64,000 nucleotides of DNA from positions 1 through 64,000 of the forward strand of contig NZ_JAEMGS010000013.1 of assembly GCF_017309075.1 (NCBI RefSeq), written 5' to 3'. Positions 1-8,138 of this stretch are shown piece by piece (positions within the stretch are counted from its first letter, which is position 1; each line of letters opens with the position of its first letter). Made by a program: the position numbers and the translations under genes. The notes beneath the pieces are model-generated. The model ran no database searches. It was not told the origin of the DNA and saw only the letters and a program-made list of their open reading frames with translations. Source of the DNA: Motiliproteus sp. SC1-56. GTDB taxonomy: Bacteria; Pseudomonadota; Gammaproteobacteria; Pseudomonadales; Balneatricaceae.

Positions 1-58
1 AGCTCATCAACAGATTGCCCTTCAGGCGCTCCTCGGCACCCATCTGAAAGAAAGACAT
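1..58 (-). CDS. 5' end of an unidentified protein (cut by window edge)
   Basis: Only the first 19 codons are visible (MSFFQMGAEERLKGNLLMS). The start codon is at 58 and a GGAGGTT ribosome binding site lies just upstream at 63-69. It begins 28 nt after the stop of the ABC exporter on the same strand, so it is probably the third gene of that operon. Too little is visible to assign a family. Confidence 0.5.
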   Translation of the reverse strand, partial: MSFFQMGAEERLKGNLLMS

Positions 59-86
59 CGATCAACCTCCGTGTTGTCGTCAATGC

Positions 87-1829
87 TCAGATTATGCTGA
101 ATTTTGGGCAGTTATGCAGGAGTCTTATTCCTGTCCAGTGTTCTTGCACCTCTTCCCAATTCCCTTGGACGGCAAAACCACCGGCATGCAGCAGCCAGAT
201 GCAATCTGCCTTGCGGGCCTGGCCGGCATCGTGGGTGGCGTAGAGCACGGTGCCGGGAAAGTCGTTGATAGCCCTGGCCAAGGCGTTGCGACTGGCGGCG
301 TCAAGGTTCGCGTCGGCTTCGTCGAGAAGCAGTACCTCGGGCTCTGCCAGGAGGGCGCGGGCCAGGGCGATGCGGGCCCGTTCCCCTTTGGAGAGGCCGC
401 TCTGGCGCTCGCTGATCCGTTGCTCGAGCCCCCGCGGCAGGCGGCTGACAAGTTCGGCAAGCCCGCAACGATCGATGGTTTCATTCAACTGGCAGTCATC
501 GCGGGGGGGGCTGCCGATACCATAGGTCAGGTTGTAGCGCAGTGAACCGCGGAGCAGGGGCAGATCCGGCGAAACCAAGGCGAAACGCCGGGTCCCCTGC
601 TCCGCAGTAATCTGTTCGACGCAGCTGTCATTGAGGGTGATGCTGCCTTTGCTGGGCGGTACCAGCCCGGCGATCAAGCGCAGCAGGGAGCTTTTCCCCG
701 CGCCGTTCGGCCCCAGAATGGCCACTTTGCTGCCCTGTTGGACCTGGCTGCTGACTCGCTTCAGCCCCGCCGGGGCGTAGTGGACATTGTCCAGGCGCAG
801 GTGCGCTTGTGGCTTGCCCCCGGCGGCTGTTGCGGTTTCAGTAGCGGCTGCCGGCGCCAGCGGGGGGCGGGTTTGCAGTAGCTTCAGCTGCTTTTCACGG
901 GCGATCAAAAACCCGTTCCAGTATTCGTAAACCCGCCCCAGGTCCTGCAGCCGCGGCGTCAGCAGCCCGCTGATCAACATGGCCGCCACGACGCTTCCGG
1001 GCGTGCTGCTTCCCTGCTGGACCAGTCCTGCGCCGACCAGCAGGGCGCAGAGCCCTGCCAGGGACGCGCTGGCCTCGGTCAGCCCGCGCAGCAAGCCGAC
1101 CACTCGGGCGCGCTCCACCAGGCGGTCGCGTACTTCCCGGCTGTGGCGCTTGAAGCGTCGTTGTTCACGCTCTTGCTGGCCGAACGCCTGGATTACATTG
1201 AGGTGGCTGATGCGATCGTTCAGGTTCGCGGCCAGCCGTCCCCGGGCCCGTCTTACCTGTCGGGTGCGATCGCGCAAGAGGGGGCCCAGGGTGAGGGAGA
1301 GAAGGCAGGCGCAGCCTGCGGCAACCACCACTGCCAACGCCACCAGCGGCTCTACTGCGGCCAGTAACAGCAGGCTCACCCCCAGTGTCAGGCCGCTCAC
1401 CGTCAGGCGAGCCAGTCCGAGGCTGACCCAGTTGCGGATCGCGCTCAGATCGCCCACGAAGCGCAACATGACAGCCCCGCCGCTAAAATGACGTAACCCT
1501 TCTGGGCCCACTCGGGTCAGGTGACGGAACAGGTGCAGGCGAACTGCATGGACATAGCCCTGTCCTAGTCGCTCGGCATCCAGGTGTCCCCGCCAGCGCA
1601 ACAGGGCGGTAACGGATAAGCCGACGAGCGTGAGGGCTCCAAGCAGCGCCGGGGGCCAAGCACTCGTTGAGCCATTCGGGTTCAGGGCCTGGTCAAAAAA
1701 TTGCTTGACCAGCAGGGCCATGGCTACCGCCACCAGGGCCTGGGCAAGGCCGTTCGCGACCAGCCGGGCAAAGCGCCAGCGCCGGGGGCCGGTCAGAATG
1801 CGTGGCAGGCTAGCGCTGGGCCGGGTCAT
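87..1829 (-). CDS. ABC exporter, fused membrane and ATPase domains
   Basis: A 580-residue half-transporter of the ABC exporter type. The first ~320 residues form the membrane domain, with hydrophobic stretches near 25-45, 60-80, 145-175 and 255-290. The last ~230 form the nucleotide-binding domain: Walker A GPNGAGKSS, signature LSKGERARIALARALL (a variant of LSGGQ), Walker B EVLLLDEADANLD and a switch His in YATHD. Such proteins work as dimers that export lipids, peptides or drugs; nothing here fixes the substrate. The start lies one base after the stop of the upstream P-loop gene, with a GGAGG site inside that gene's end, which implies translational coupling. The function is secure as a class; the cargo is unknown. 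Confidence 0.88.
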   Translation of the reverse strand: MTRPSASLPRILTGPRRWRFARLVANGLAQALVAVAMALLVKQFFDQALNPNGSTSAWPPALLGALTLVGLSVTALLRWRGHLDAERLGQGYVHAVRLHLFRHLTRVGPEGLRHFSGGAVMLRFVGDLSAIRNWVSLGLARLTVSGLTLGVSLLLLAAVEPLVALAVVVAAGCACLLSLTLGPLLRDRTRQVRRARGRLAANLNDRISHLNVIQAFGQQEREQRRFKRHSREVRDRLVERARVVGLLRGLTEASASLAGLCALLVGAGLVQQGSSTPGSVVAAMLISGLLTPRLQDLGRVYEYWNGFLIAREKQLKLLQTRPPLAPAAATETATAAGGKPQAHLRLDNVHYAPAGLKRVSSQVQQGSKVAILGPNGAGKSSLLRLIAGLVPPSKGSITLNDSCVEQITAEQGTRRFALVSPDLPLLRGSLRYNLTYGIGSPPRDDCQLNETIDRCGLAELVSRLPRGLEQRISERQSGLSKGERARIALARALLAEPEVLLLDEADANLDAASRNALARAINDFPGTVLYATHDAGQARKADCIWLLHAGGFAVQGNWEEVQEHWTGIRLLHNCPKFSII

Positions 1830-1830
1830 G

Positions 1831-2925
1831 TCAGGCCTCCTCGCGTTGGGCCGCCGGGTAATAGGCTTTCAGCCAGGTGCCGGCGCTCAGCGCCTCTTTG
1901 GTCAGCACCGGCGGCTCCAGGCGTTGGGCTGCCTCGCGCATGGCCAGGGGTGAGGCGGTCAGGGTGCCGCTGACGCCCAGTACCGGCAAGCCGAGCTGCT
2001 GCAGGTGGTCGACGCCAGAGGTCGCACCGAGGGGGTCGGCAGCGGCGAAGAAAACACCCTCGCAGCGCCGGCGGAACAGGGGAGAGGCCAGCAGCGCTGC
2101 AGTTTCCGCCTGATAGACCCCGTCGGCCACTTCCACCACGACCGCGTCCATTCCGGCCGAGGCCTGTAGGTCTACCAGTCCGCTGAACAGCGCTTCCACC
2201 CGGGCGGCGGGCAGTTGATAGGTGGAAGGCTCGCCCAGATCGGTGAAGTCGAGCACGCTGTCGGCGCCCGCGTCTTCGTAGACCCAGCGATCGCAACCGG
2301 CGCCGGTGCCGGTGACTTTGACCGCACCCACCTTCAGGCCGCGGCTACGCAGGCCGCGCAGTACCATGGCCGCGGTGGTGGTTTTGCCGGCATTCATCAG
2401 CGAGCCCGCTACGCCGTAGACGAGAGGGCGGCTGGTAGGGGTTGTCACCGGCAGGGCGTAGCGGCTCAGGTTCAACACCTGGCCTGCGGCGTCGGCGAGC
2501 AGGCCGATGGGGGCGATGCGGGTGGGGGCTTTGAGGCTGGCGTGTCGCTCCCGGCAGTGGGCGGCGACGCCGCCGGCGGCGACCATGTCGCACTCGCCCA
2601 GGTTGTCTGGTGTTACCGCTTCAAACTGGTCGGGCGCGTAGCGGGAGCCGTAACAGAGGATGACTTCGTCGCCCACGTGCAAGTGGGCGCGGCGTCCGCA
2701 GGCCAGCTCGATCCGCTTGTGCTGGCCGATACGCTCGATTCGGGCCAGGACCAAGTCTCCGGAACGGGGTTTGAGCTCGCCCACCAGCAGCGCGCAGGCC
2801 TCGTCCCAGCGTACCCTGCGGGTGGTATAGGCCGCCTTGGCGCGTTGCACCCGGTGTGGTTTCAGCGGCACCCGGTGGGCTTTTGATAAGGGGGCATCGT
2901 GAGTGCTGAGAGGAATAATTGTCAT
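1831..2925 (-). CDS. P-loop NTPase of unknown function
   Basis: A 364-residue soluble protein. The N-terminal ~170 residues contain a basic segment and a beta-rich part (DLVLARIERIGQHKRIEL). The C-terminal half is a P-loop domain with GSLMNAGKTTTA near residues 186-197, of the kind seen in MobB- or DUF1611-like GTP/ATP-binding proteins. A second acidic strand, MDAVVVEVADG, could be the Walker B region. It is the first gene of an operon with the ABC exporter (1 nt spacing) and the gene cut by the window edge. A GGAGCA ribosome binding site precedes the ATG. I do not recognise a specific function; coupling to an exporter suggests an energising or precursor-handling role, which is inference. Confidence 0.75.
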   Translation of the reverse strand: MTIIPLSTHDAPLSKAHRVPLKPHRVQRAKAAYTTRRVRWDEACALLVGELKPRSGDLVLARIERIGQHKRIELACGRRAHLHVGDEVILCYGSRYAPDQFEAVTPDNLGECDMVAAGGVAAHCRERHASLKAPTRIAPIGLLADAAGQVLNLSRYALPVTTPTSRPLVYGVAGSLMNAGKTTTAAMVLRGLRSRGLKVGAVKVTGTGAGCDRWVYEDAGADSVLDFTDLGEPSTYQLPAARVEALFSGLVDLQASAGMDAVVVEVADGVYQAETAALLASPLFRRRCEGVFFAAADPLGATSGVDHLQQLGLPVLGVSGTLTASPLAMREAAQRLEPPVLTKEALSAGTWLKAYYPAAQREEA

Positions 2926-3149
2926 GGTTCTGCTCCTGCGGGCACCGACTGAAGGGATTTGTCAGATGGTGCGATAAGTCAATGTTCCTTTTTCTTGCCT
3001 GTAACGATGGCGCAGCGGCAAATCTGTCGCCAGCAACTTAGGGCCGGCGAATTGGAGGGCTTGGGTCTGATTGATTTTCGGACCATGGTCCGAGGCGTAG
3101 CGGCGAACGCTTGGCTAAACTTTTTGTAACCCTTTGATGGAATAACGCA

Positions 3150-4595
3150 ATGCAGACAACTGACGTTAGTCTGGCGCCTCGATTGCCGTCCGCTGCTGAC
3201 CTGAAGTCCCGGTGGTTTGGGCTCAGCCTCATGCAGCAGTTTGCGCTCATGGGGTCGGTGGTCCTGCTGCTGGGGATGCTGGTTATCGGCTTCTGGGTCA
3301 GCAAACAGATCGAGAACGGGGTGCTGAGAAACAGCGCGGCGGCCACCGCGCTCTTTATGCGCAGTTTTATCGAGCCGGAGGTGCAGGAGCTCGGCGTGCA
3401 GGCGAACCTGGAGCCCGATAGCGAGCAGGCCCTGACGAAACTGCTTAGTGGAACGGAGTTCAGCCGGCGAGTGGTGTCGGTAAAGATCTGGAAGGAAGGG
3501 GGGTTGGTGACGTTCAGCTCCCGTAAGAGTGTGGCCGGCGAGCGGTTCCCAGAAACCGACAACCTTAAAGCGGCTTGGCGGGGCGAGGTAGCAGCCGAGT
3601 TTGATGCCTTAAAGGATCAGGAAGATGCCCGGGAGCGGGATGCCGGTATTCCGCTGCTTGAGATATACAGCCCGCTGCGGCAAAACGGGACTGGGCGGAT
3701 TATCGCCGTGGCCGAATTTTACGAGCGGGCTGATCAGTTGAAGGCGCAGCTTAACCGCTCCATCCTGACCAGTTGGTTGGTGGTGGGCAGCGTCACTCTG
3801 CTGATGCTAGCGGCCTTGTCCGGCATTGTGGTGCGGGGCAGTCGCACCATCAAGCGCCAGCGGCTGGCACTGGAAGATCAGGTCAGGCACCTGTCGGAAC
3901 TGCTGGCCCAGAACAAAGACCTGCACTGGCGGTTGCAGCGGGCCTCCAGGCGTACCGTGGAGATCAATGAGCGCTACCTGCGCCGCATCAGCGCCGATCT
4001 GCACGACGGCCCGGCGCAACTGTTGGCTTTCGCGCTGCTGCGTCTCGACAGTTTGAAAAAACGGGTGGGCAAGGACGGCGACCCCAAGGCCCAGGAAGAG
4101 CTGGACCTGGTCCAGAGCTCGCTCAGCGATGCCCTCGGTGAAGTGCGCAGTCTCTGCAATGGTTTAACCTTGCCTGAGCTGCAGGCGCTCAGTGCCGAAG
4201 CACTGGTGCGTGATGTCACGGCCGCCCATGAACGGCGCACGGGCACGGGGGTGGAGGTGGTCGTGGAGGGGACGGCGCCGACCCTGTCGCAGCCCATCAA
4301 GATCGGGCTCTACCGCTTCGTGCAGGAAACCCTGAACAACGCCTACCACCATGCCAAGGGGCAGGGGCAGCGGGTGAGGCTTAATTGCCGGGAGAACCGC
4401 CTGGAGGTGGAAGTCAGCGACAGGGGGCAGGGTTTTTCCGCGGAGGCGCGACCCAACGCGGATTGTGGCCTGGGGCTTCCGGGGCTGCGCGAGCGCATTG
4501 AGAGCTTAGGAGGAGGGGTTCATATCGACTCCCGACCCGGGGAAGGTACTCGGGTCACCATGTACTGTAGCTTGGATAATACCAGTGAGGCATAG
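3150..4595 (+). CDS. NarX-type sensor histidine kinase
   Basis: A 481-residue membrane sensor kinase. A first transmembrane helix lies at about residues 28-50, a periplasmic sensor at about 51-205 and a second helix at about 208-230. A coiled-coil linker follows, then a HisKA_3 dimerisation domain whose H-box reads ISADLHDGPAQLLAF, then an HATPase domain with N-box ETLNNAYHHAKG and G-boxes DRGQGF and GLGLPGLRERIESLGG. This layout is that of the NarX/DegS/UhpB group. The response regulator gene follows after 6 nt, so the two form a cognate pair. The signal cannot be read from the sequence: the periplasmic part lacks an obvious P-box. Confidence 0.92.
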   Translation: MQTTDVSLAPRLPSAADLKSRWFGLSLMQQFALMGSVVLLLGMLVIGFWVSKQIENGVLRNSAAATALFMRSFIEPEVQELGVQANLEPDSEQALTKLLSGTEFSRRVVSVKIWKEGGLVTFSSRKSVAGERFPETDNLKAAWRGEVAAEFDALKDQEDARERDAGIPLLEIYSPLRQNGTGRIIAVAEFYERADQLKAQLNRSILTSWLVVGSVTLLMLAALSGIVVRGSRTIKRQRLALEDQVRHLSELLAQNKDLHWRLQRASRRTVEINERYLRRISADLHDGPAQLLAFALLRLDSLKKRVGKDGDPKAQEELDLVQSSLSDALGEVRSLCNGLTLPELQALSAEALVRDVTAAHERRTGTGVEVVVEGTAPTLSQPIKIGLYRFVQETLNNAYHHAKGQGQRVRLNCRENRLEVEVSDRGQGFSAEARPNADCGLGLPGLRERIESLGGGVHIDSRPGEGTRVTMYCSLDNTSEA

Positions 4596-4601
4596 ACCAG
4601 G

Positions 4602-5261
4602 ATGACCCGTATTCGAGTGGTGTTAGCCGATGATCACCCGCTGTTCAGGGACGGGGTGGCCAGAACTATCGCCGATCACGAGGCGTTTGAGGTGGTGGGG
4701 CAGGGCGGCAGTGCCGAGGAGGCGGTAAACCTGGTACAGGACCTGTTGCCGGATCTGGCACTGCTGGATGTAAGCATGCCCGGTAGCGGTATCGAAGCCG
4801 CCCGTGTCATCAGCCGGACCTGCCCGGTGGTGAAGATTGTGATGTTGACGGTGTCCGAGCAGGACGACGATGTGATGGCTGCCCTCAAGGCGGGCGCACG
4901 GGGCTACGTCCTCAAGGGAATTGGCGGGGAGGATCTGACCGAAGTGCTGCAGGCGGTTTATCGAGGTGACTCCTATGTCTCGCCGTCACTGGCCGCACGC
5001 TTGCTGGCGGAGATGCAGGCGCCTGCGGACAAGTTGACGAAAACATCCCAGCCGCTGGAGTTGCTGACCGCCCGCGAAGAGCAGATTCTGCGCCTGGTGG
5101 CCCAGGGGCAGAGCAACAAGGAGGTGGGGCGGAACCTGAATTTACAGGAGAAAACCATCAAGCATTACATGACCAATATTCTGCAGAAACTGCAGGTGCG
5201 CAACCGGGTGGAGGCGGCGCTGCTGGCCCGGGAGCACTTCTCCGACAAGCTGGTTTCCTGA
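4602..5261 (+). CDS. NarL/LuxR-family response regulator
   Basis: A 219-residue two-domain regulator. The receiver domain (1-125) has the acidic pair D10/D11, phospho-acceptor D56 in LALLDVSMPG and K105 in YVLKG. The C-terminal LuxR-type helix-turn-helix spans about 152-215 (LTAREEQILRLVAQGQSNKE and the recognition segment EKTIKHYMTNILQKL). It follows its kinase by 6 nt, so the two are co-transcribed and probably translationally coupled. The transcript ends at the strong bidirectional terminator at 5305-5336. Confidence 0.93.
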   Translation: MTRIRVVLADDHPLFRDGVARTIADHEAFEVVGQGGSAEEAVNLVQDLLPDLALLDVSMPGSGIEAARVISRTCPVVKIVMLTVSEQDDDVMAALKAGARGYVLKGIGGEDLTEVLQAVYRGDSYVSPSLAARLLAEMQAPADKLTKTSQPLELLTAREEQILRLVAQGQSNKEVGRNLNLQEKTIKHYMTNILQKLQVRNRVEAALLAREHFSDKLVS

Positions 5262-5304
5262 TCACCCGCCGACGGCTGCGCGGGCACGAAAAGCGGGTAC
5301 AAAA

Positions 5305-5336
5305 ACAAAAAAGGAGCACCAAGGTGCTCCTTTTTT
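5305..5336. terminator. Bidirectional intrinsic terminator
   Basis: A perfect 10-bp stem (AAGGAGCACC at 5311-5320 with GGTGCTCCTT at 5323-5332) has a run of T on its right and a run of A on its left, so it can stop transcription from both sides. It separates the converging response regulator and rpsA genes. Confidence 0.93.
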
Positions 5337-5359
5337 ACTTCAAAAGCAGGTCCGTGGAC

Positions 5360-7042
5360 TTAGCTCTTGTTCTCCATCTGCGCCTTGATCAGGTCACCGA
5401 TGGTGGTGGGGCCGGAGACGTCAGCCTGCTGCTGCTTGTTCAGCTGCTGCATGGCGGCCTTCTCCTCGGCGGCGTCCTTGGCCTTGATGGACAGCGCGAT
5501 CTGACGGTTCTTGCGATCAACGTTGACGATCTTGGCTTCGACGGCCTCACCTTCCTTCAGCACGTCACGAGCGTCTTCGACACGGTCGACGCTCAGTTCG
5601 GATACCTTCAGGAAGCCTTCAACACCTTCGGCCAGCTCGACGATGGCGGCGCGCTGCTCAACGGACTTGACGGTGCCGTTGACGATGGTGCCCTTGGCGT
5701 TGGCAGCAGCGTAGTCACTGAAGGGGTCGCCGTCCAGCTGCTTGATGCCCAGAGAGATACGCTCTTTCTCGGAATCGATAGACAGGATGACCGCTTCCAC
5801 CTCTTCGCCTTTCTTGAACTCGCGCAGGGCGGCTTCGTTGTCAGCTTCCCAAGAGATGTCGGACATGTGAACCAGACCGTCCAGGTCGCCTTCCAGACCC
5901 ACGAAGATACCGAAATCGGTGATGGTCTTGATGGTGCCGGTGACACGGTCGCCTGCGGCGAACTTCTCGGCGAAGGTGACCCAGGGGTTGCCGGTGCACT
6001 GCTTGATGCCCAGGGAGATACGGCGACGCTCTTCGTCCACGTCCAGGATCATCACTTCGATCTCTTCACCTACCTGCACAACCTTGGAGGGGTGAATGTT
6101 CTTGTTGGTCCAGGACATTTCGGAAACGTGTACCAGACCCTCGACGCCGTCTTCCAGAGAGGCGAAGCAGCCGTAGTCGGTGAGGTTGGTAACGCGTGCC
6201 ATCACCTTGGTGTTGGCCGGGTAGCGCTGCTTGATATCCTCCCACGGATCTTCCTGCAGCTGCTTGAGGCCCAGGGACAGGCGGCCGCTCTCTTTGTCGA
6301 ACTTGATGACCTTGACGGTGATCTCGTCGCCGGGGGTGAGCATGTCGCTGGGGTGGTTGATGCGCTTCCAGGCCATGTCGGTGATGTGCAGCAGGCCGTC
6401 AACGCCACCCAGGTCTACGAAGGCACCGTAGTTGGTCAGGTTCTTGACGAAGCCCTTGACTTCCATACCTTCCTGGATGGTGGCCAGCAGCTCTTCGCGC
6501 TGGGCGCTGTTGGCTTCCTGAAGAACGGCGCGGCGGGAAACAACGATGTTGTTGCGCTTGGGATCCAGCTTGATCAGCTTGAACTCCAGCTCCTTGCCTT
6601 CCAGGTGGTCGACGTCGCGCACGGGGCGTACATCCACCAGGGAGCCAGGCAGGAAGCCCTGGATGTTGCTGATTGCAACGGTGAAGCCGCCTTTGACCTT
6701 GCCGTTGATGTAACCCTTGACGGTTTCCTCGGCGTCGAAGGCCTTCTGCAGCTGCTGCCAGGTCTCGGCACGCTTGGCCTTCTCGCGGGACAGCTTGGTC
6801 TCACCGAAGCCGTCTTCGACCGCTTCCAGAGCCACGGTGACGTCGTCGCCGACCGCGATCTCAAGCTCGCCACCCGAGCCCATGAACTGATGACGGGGAA
6901 CTACCGCCTCGGACTTGAGGCCGGCGTTTACGGTAACCCAGTCGTCATCGATATCGATTACGGTACCGGTAACCAGGGCACCGGGCTTCATATCGATTTC
7001 TTTCAGGGATTCTTCAAAAAGTTCTGCAAAGCTTTCGCTCAT
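5360..7042 (-). CDS. rpsA: 30S ribosomal protein S1
   Basis: A 560-residue protein with six S1 (OB-fold) repeats. The start [13 protein letters not shown] is typical of gammaproteobacterial S1 and is preceded by AGGAAATGAC; an in-frame ATG 12 codons upstream has no comparable support. S1 binds the 5' region of mRNA on the 30S subunit and is needed to translate most messages. Repeat motifs such as [40 protein letters not shown] and [20 protein letters not shown] are clear. The gene is flanked by a terminator downstream and an unrelated membrane-protein gene upstream, not by the usual cmk and ihfB neighbours. About 195 bp of leader may hold the autoregulatory site known for rpsA. Confidence 0.97.
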   Translation of the reverse strand: MSESFAELFEESLKEIDMKPGALVTGTVIDIDDDWVTVNAGLKSEAVVPRHQFMGSGGELEIAVGDDVTVALEAVEDGFGETKLSREKAKRAETWQQLQKAFDAEETVKGYINGKVKGGFTVAISNIQGFLPGSLVDVRPVRDVDHLEGKELEFKLIKLDPKRNNIVVSRRAVLQEANSAQREELLATIQEGMEVKGFVKNLTNYGAFVDLGGVDGLLHITDMAWKRINHPSDMLTPGDEITVKVIKFDKESGRLSLGLKQLQEDPWEDIKQRYPANTKVMARVTNLTDYGCFASLEDGVEGLVHVSEMSWTNKNIHPSKVVQVGEEIEVMILDVDEERRRISLGIKQCTGNPWVTFAEKFAAGDRVTGTIKTITDFGIFVGLEGDLDGLVHMSDISWEADNEAALREFKKGEEVEAVILSIDSEKERISLGIKQLDGDPFSDYAAANAKGTIVNGTVKSVEQRAAIVELAEGVEGFLKVSELSVDRVEDARDVLKEGEAVEAKIVNVDRKNRQIALSIKAKDAAEEKAAMQQLNKQQQADVSGPTTIGDLIKAQMENKS

Positions 7043-7237
7043 GTCATTTCCTATGGGCGCCGGCGCGCAACCGTCCACCCTTTTTTAGCCCATAACCTGC
7101 CAGTCGATACGGGTCCGGTTTGCATATCGCCCTGAGCCACAAACTGGCCTGAAGTGAACCCAAGGCGGAAAAAGAGGCAAAATTATACAGAAAAACGGCC
7201 GCGTTAAACAGTCATCAAGACCTTTTGCGGCGGTTAA

Positions 7238-8023
7238 TCAGAGCATGGCGTGAACACGCTCGTCGAGCCCCTGCTGACAGGGGGTGGTGATGGTGCGAAC
7301 ATCCTCTTCGAGCCGTTGGCTCAGCAGGGTGACATCCTCGGTGCGCAGGAATTTGAGCAGCAGTTGCTCCTCTTGCCGGTTGTCGGGGATATAGCCGATG
7401 CTGTTGCCCACGCAAAAGCCGTAAACCGGCAGGTGCTGGGCGATAATCACGTCCTTCTGCTGATCGTCAAAGCTCAGCCGGTATTTGCGCAGCATCTCCA
7501 TGTAGGCGTTGGCCGATGCCAGGGTCATGGCCTCGGTCTGGAAGTCGCTGAAACGGCGAGCATCCGGCGACTCCTGGAAAAAGGACTGTAACTGGGTGAT
7601 CGCGCGGTTGCGCTCTTTCTGCAGGGGCAGGGGAGCAAAGCGCTGGTTGTCGTCGTTGTAGCCGCGCAGTTTGTTGACTTCCTCCTGCAGCTTGGCAATT
7701 TTCTCGTTGGCCACGACAAGTTCGGCGACCAGGGCCTGCTTCTCTTCGCTCAGTGAAATGATGATTTTCTCGGTGGCCGAGAGTTTCTTTTCCCGAATGG
7801 AGGGCGGGAGCTGCACCTGTCCGCCGGTACCGATGGTCACCCGTTCAGAGGCTGGCCCCTGGCTGATGGGAACCACCTTGCTGCCGAACCCGGAAAGTTG
7901 CTCCACGTTCTCTTCGTGCTGCTTATCGACTTTCTCCCAGAGGAAAAAGCCACCGACACTCACAGCCACGAGGAGCAGGGCGGCGATGGCGCTCAAAAGG
8001 ATCAGTTTGGAGGTTGAGTTCAT
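7238..8023 (-). CDS. Single-pass membrane protein with coiled coil, unknown function
   Basis: A 261-residue protein. A hydrophobic helix at about residues 7-29 is followed by charged residues (WEKVDKQHEEN), so it is probably an inner-membrane anchor with the rest in the periplasm. Residues ~85-125 (ATEKIIISLSEEKQALVAEL and the segment after it) form a predicted coiled coil. The C-terminal half carries two cysteines (FCVGN, TPCQQG) that could form a disulfide. No family is recognised. It lies between prc and rpsA on the same strand, 115 bp after prc. Confidence 0.7.
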   Translation of the reverse strand: MNSTSKLILLSAIAALLLVAVSVGGFFLWEKVDKQHEENVEQLSGFGSKVVPISQGPASERVTIGTGGQVQLPPSIREKKLSATEKIIISLSEEKQALVAELVVANEKIAKLQEEVNKLRGYNDDNQRFAPLPLQKERNRAITQLQSFFQESPDARRFSDFQTEAMTLASANAYMEMLRKYRLSFDDQQKDVIIAQHLPVYGFCVGNSIGYIPDNRQEEQLLLKFLRTEDVTLLSQRLEEDVRTITTPCQQGLDERVHAML

Positions 8024-8138
8024 GAAAGTTGGGTTACGGCTCTGACTGCATTATGACTAAAGAAGCGTTTTACCAAAGGCGCGGACTCCAGCCAAGCACC
8101 GATTTCAGCCAGCCCACCTATCAGCAACGTACCGAGGC

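Noticed and set aside
5324-7135. A plus-strand open frame of about 600 codons opposite rpsA
   Set aside because: The rpsA protein is certain and the antisense product has no recognisable domain or ribosome binding site; composition artefact.
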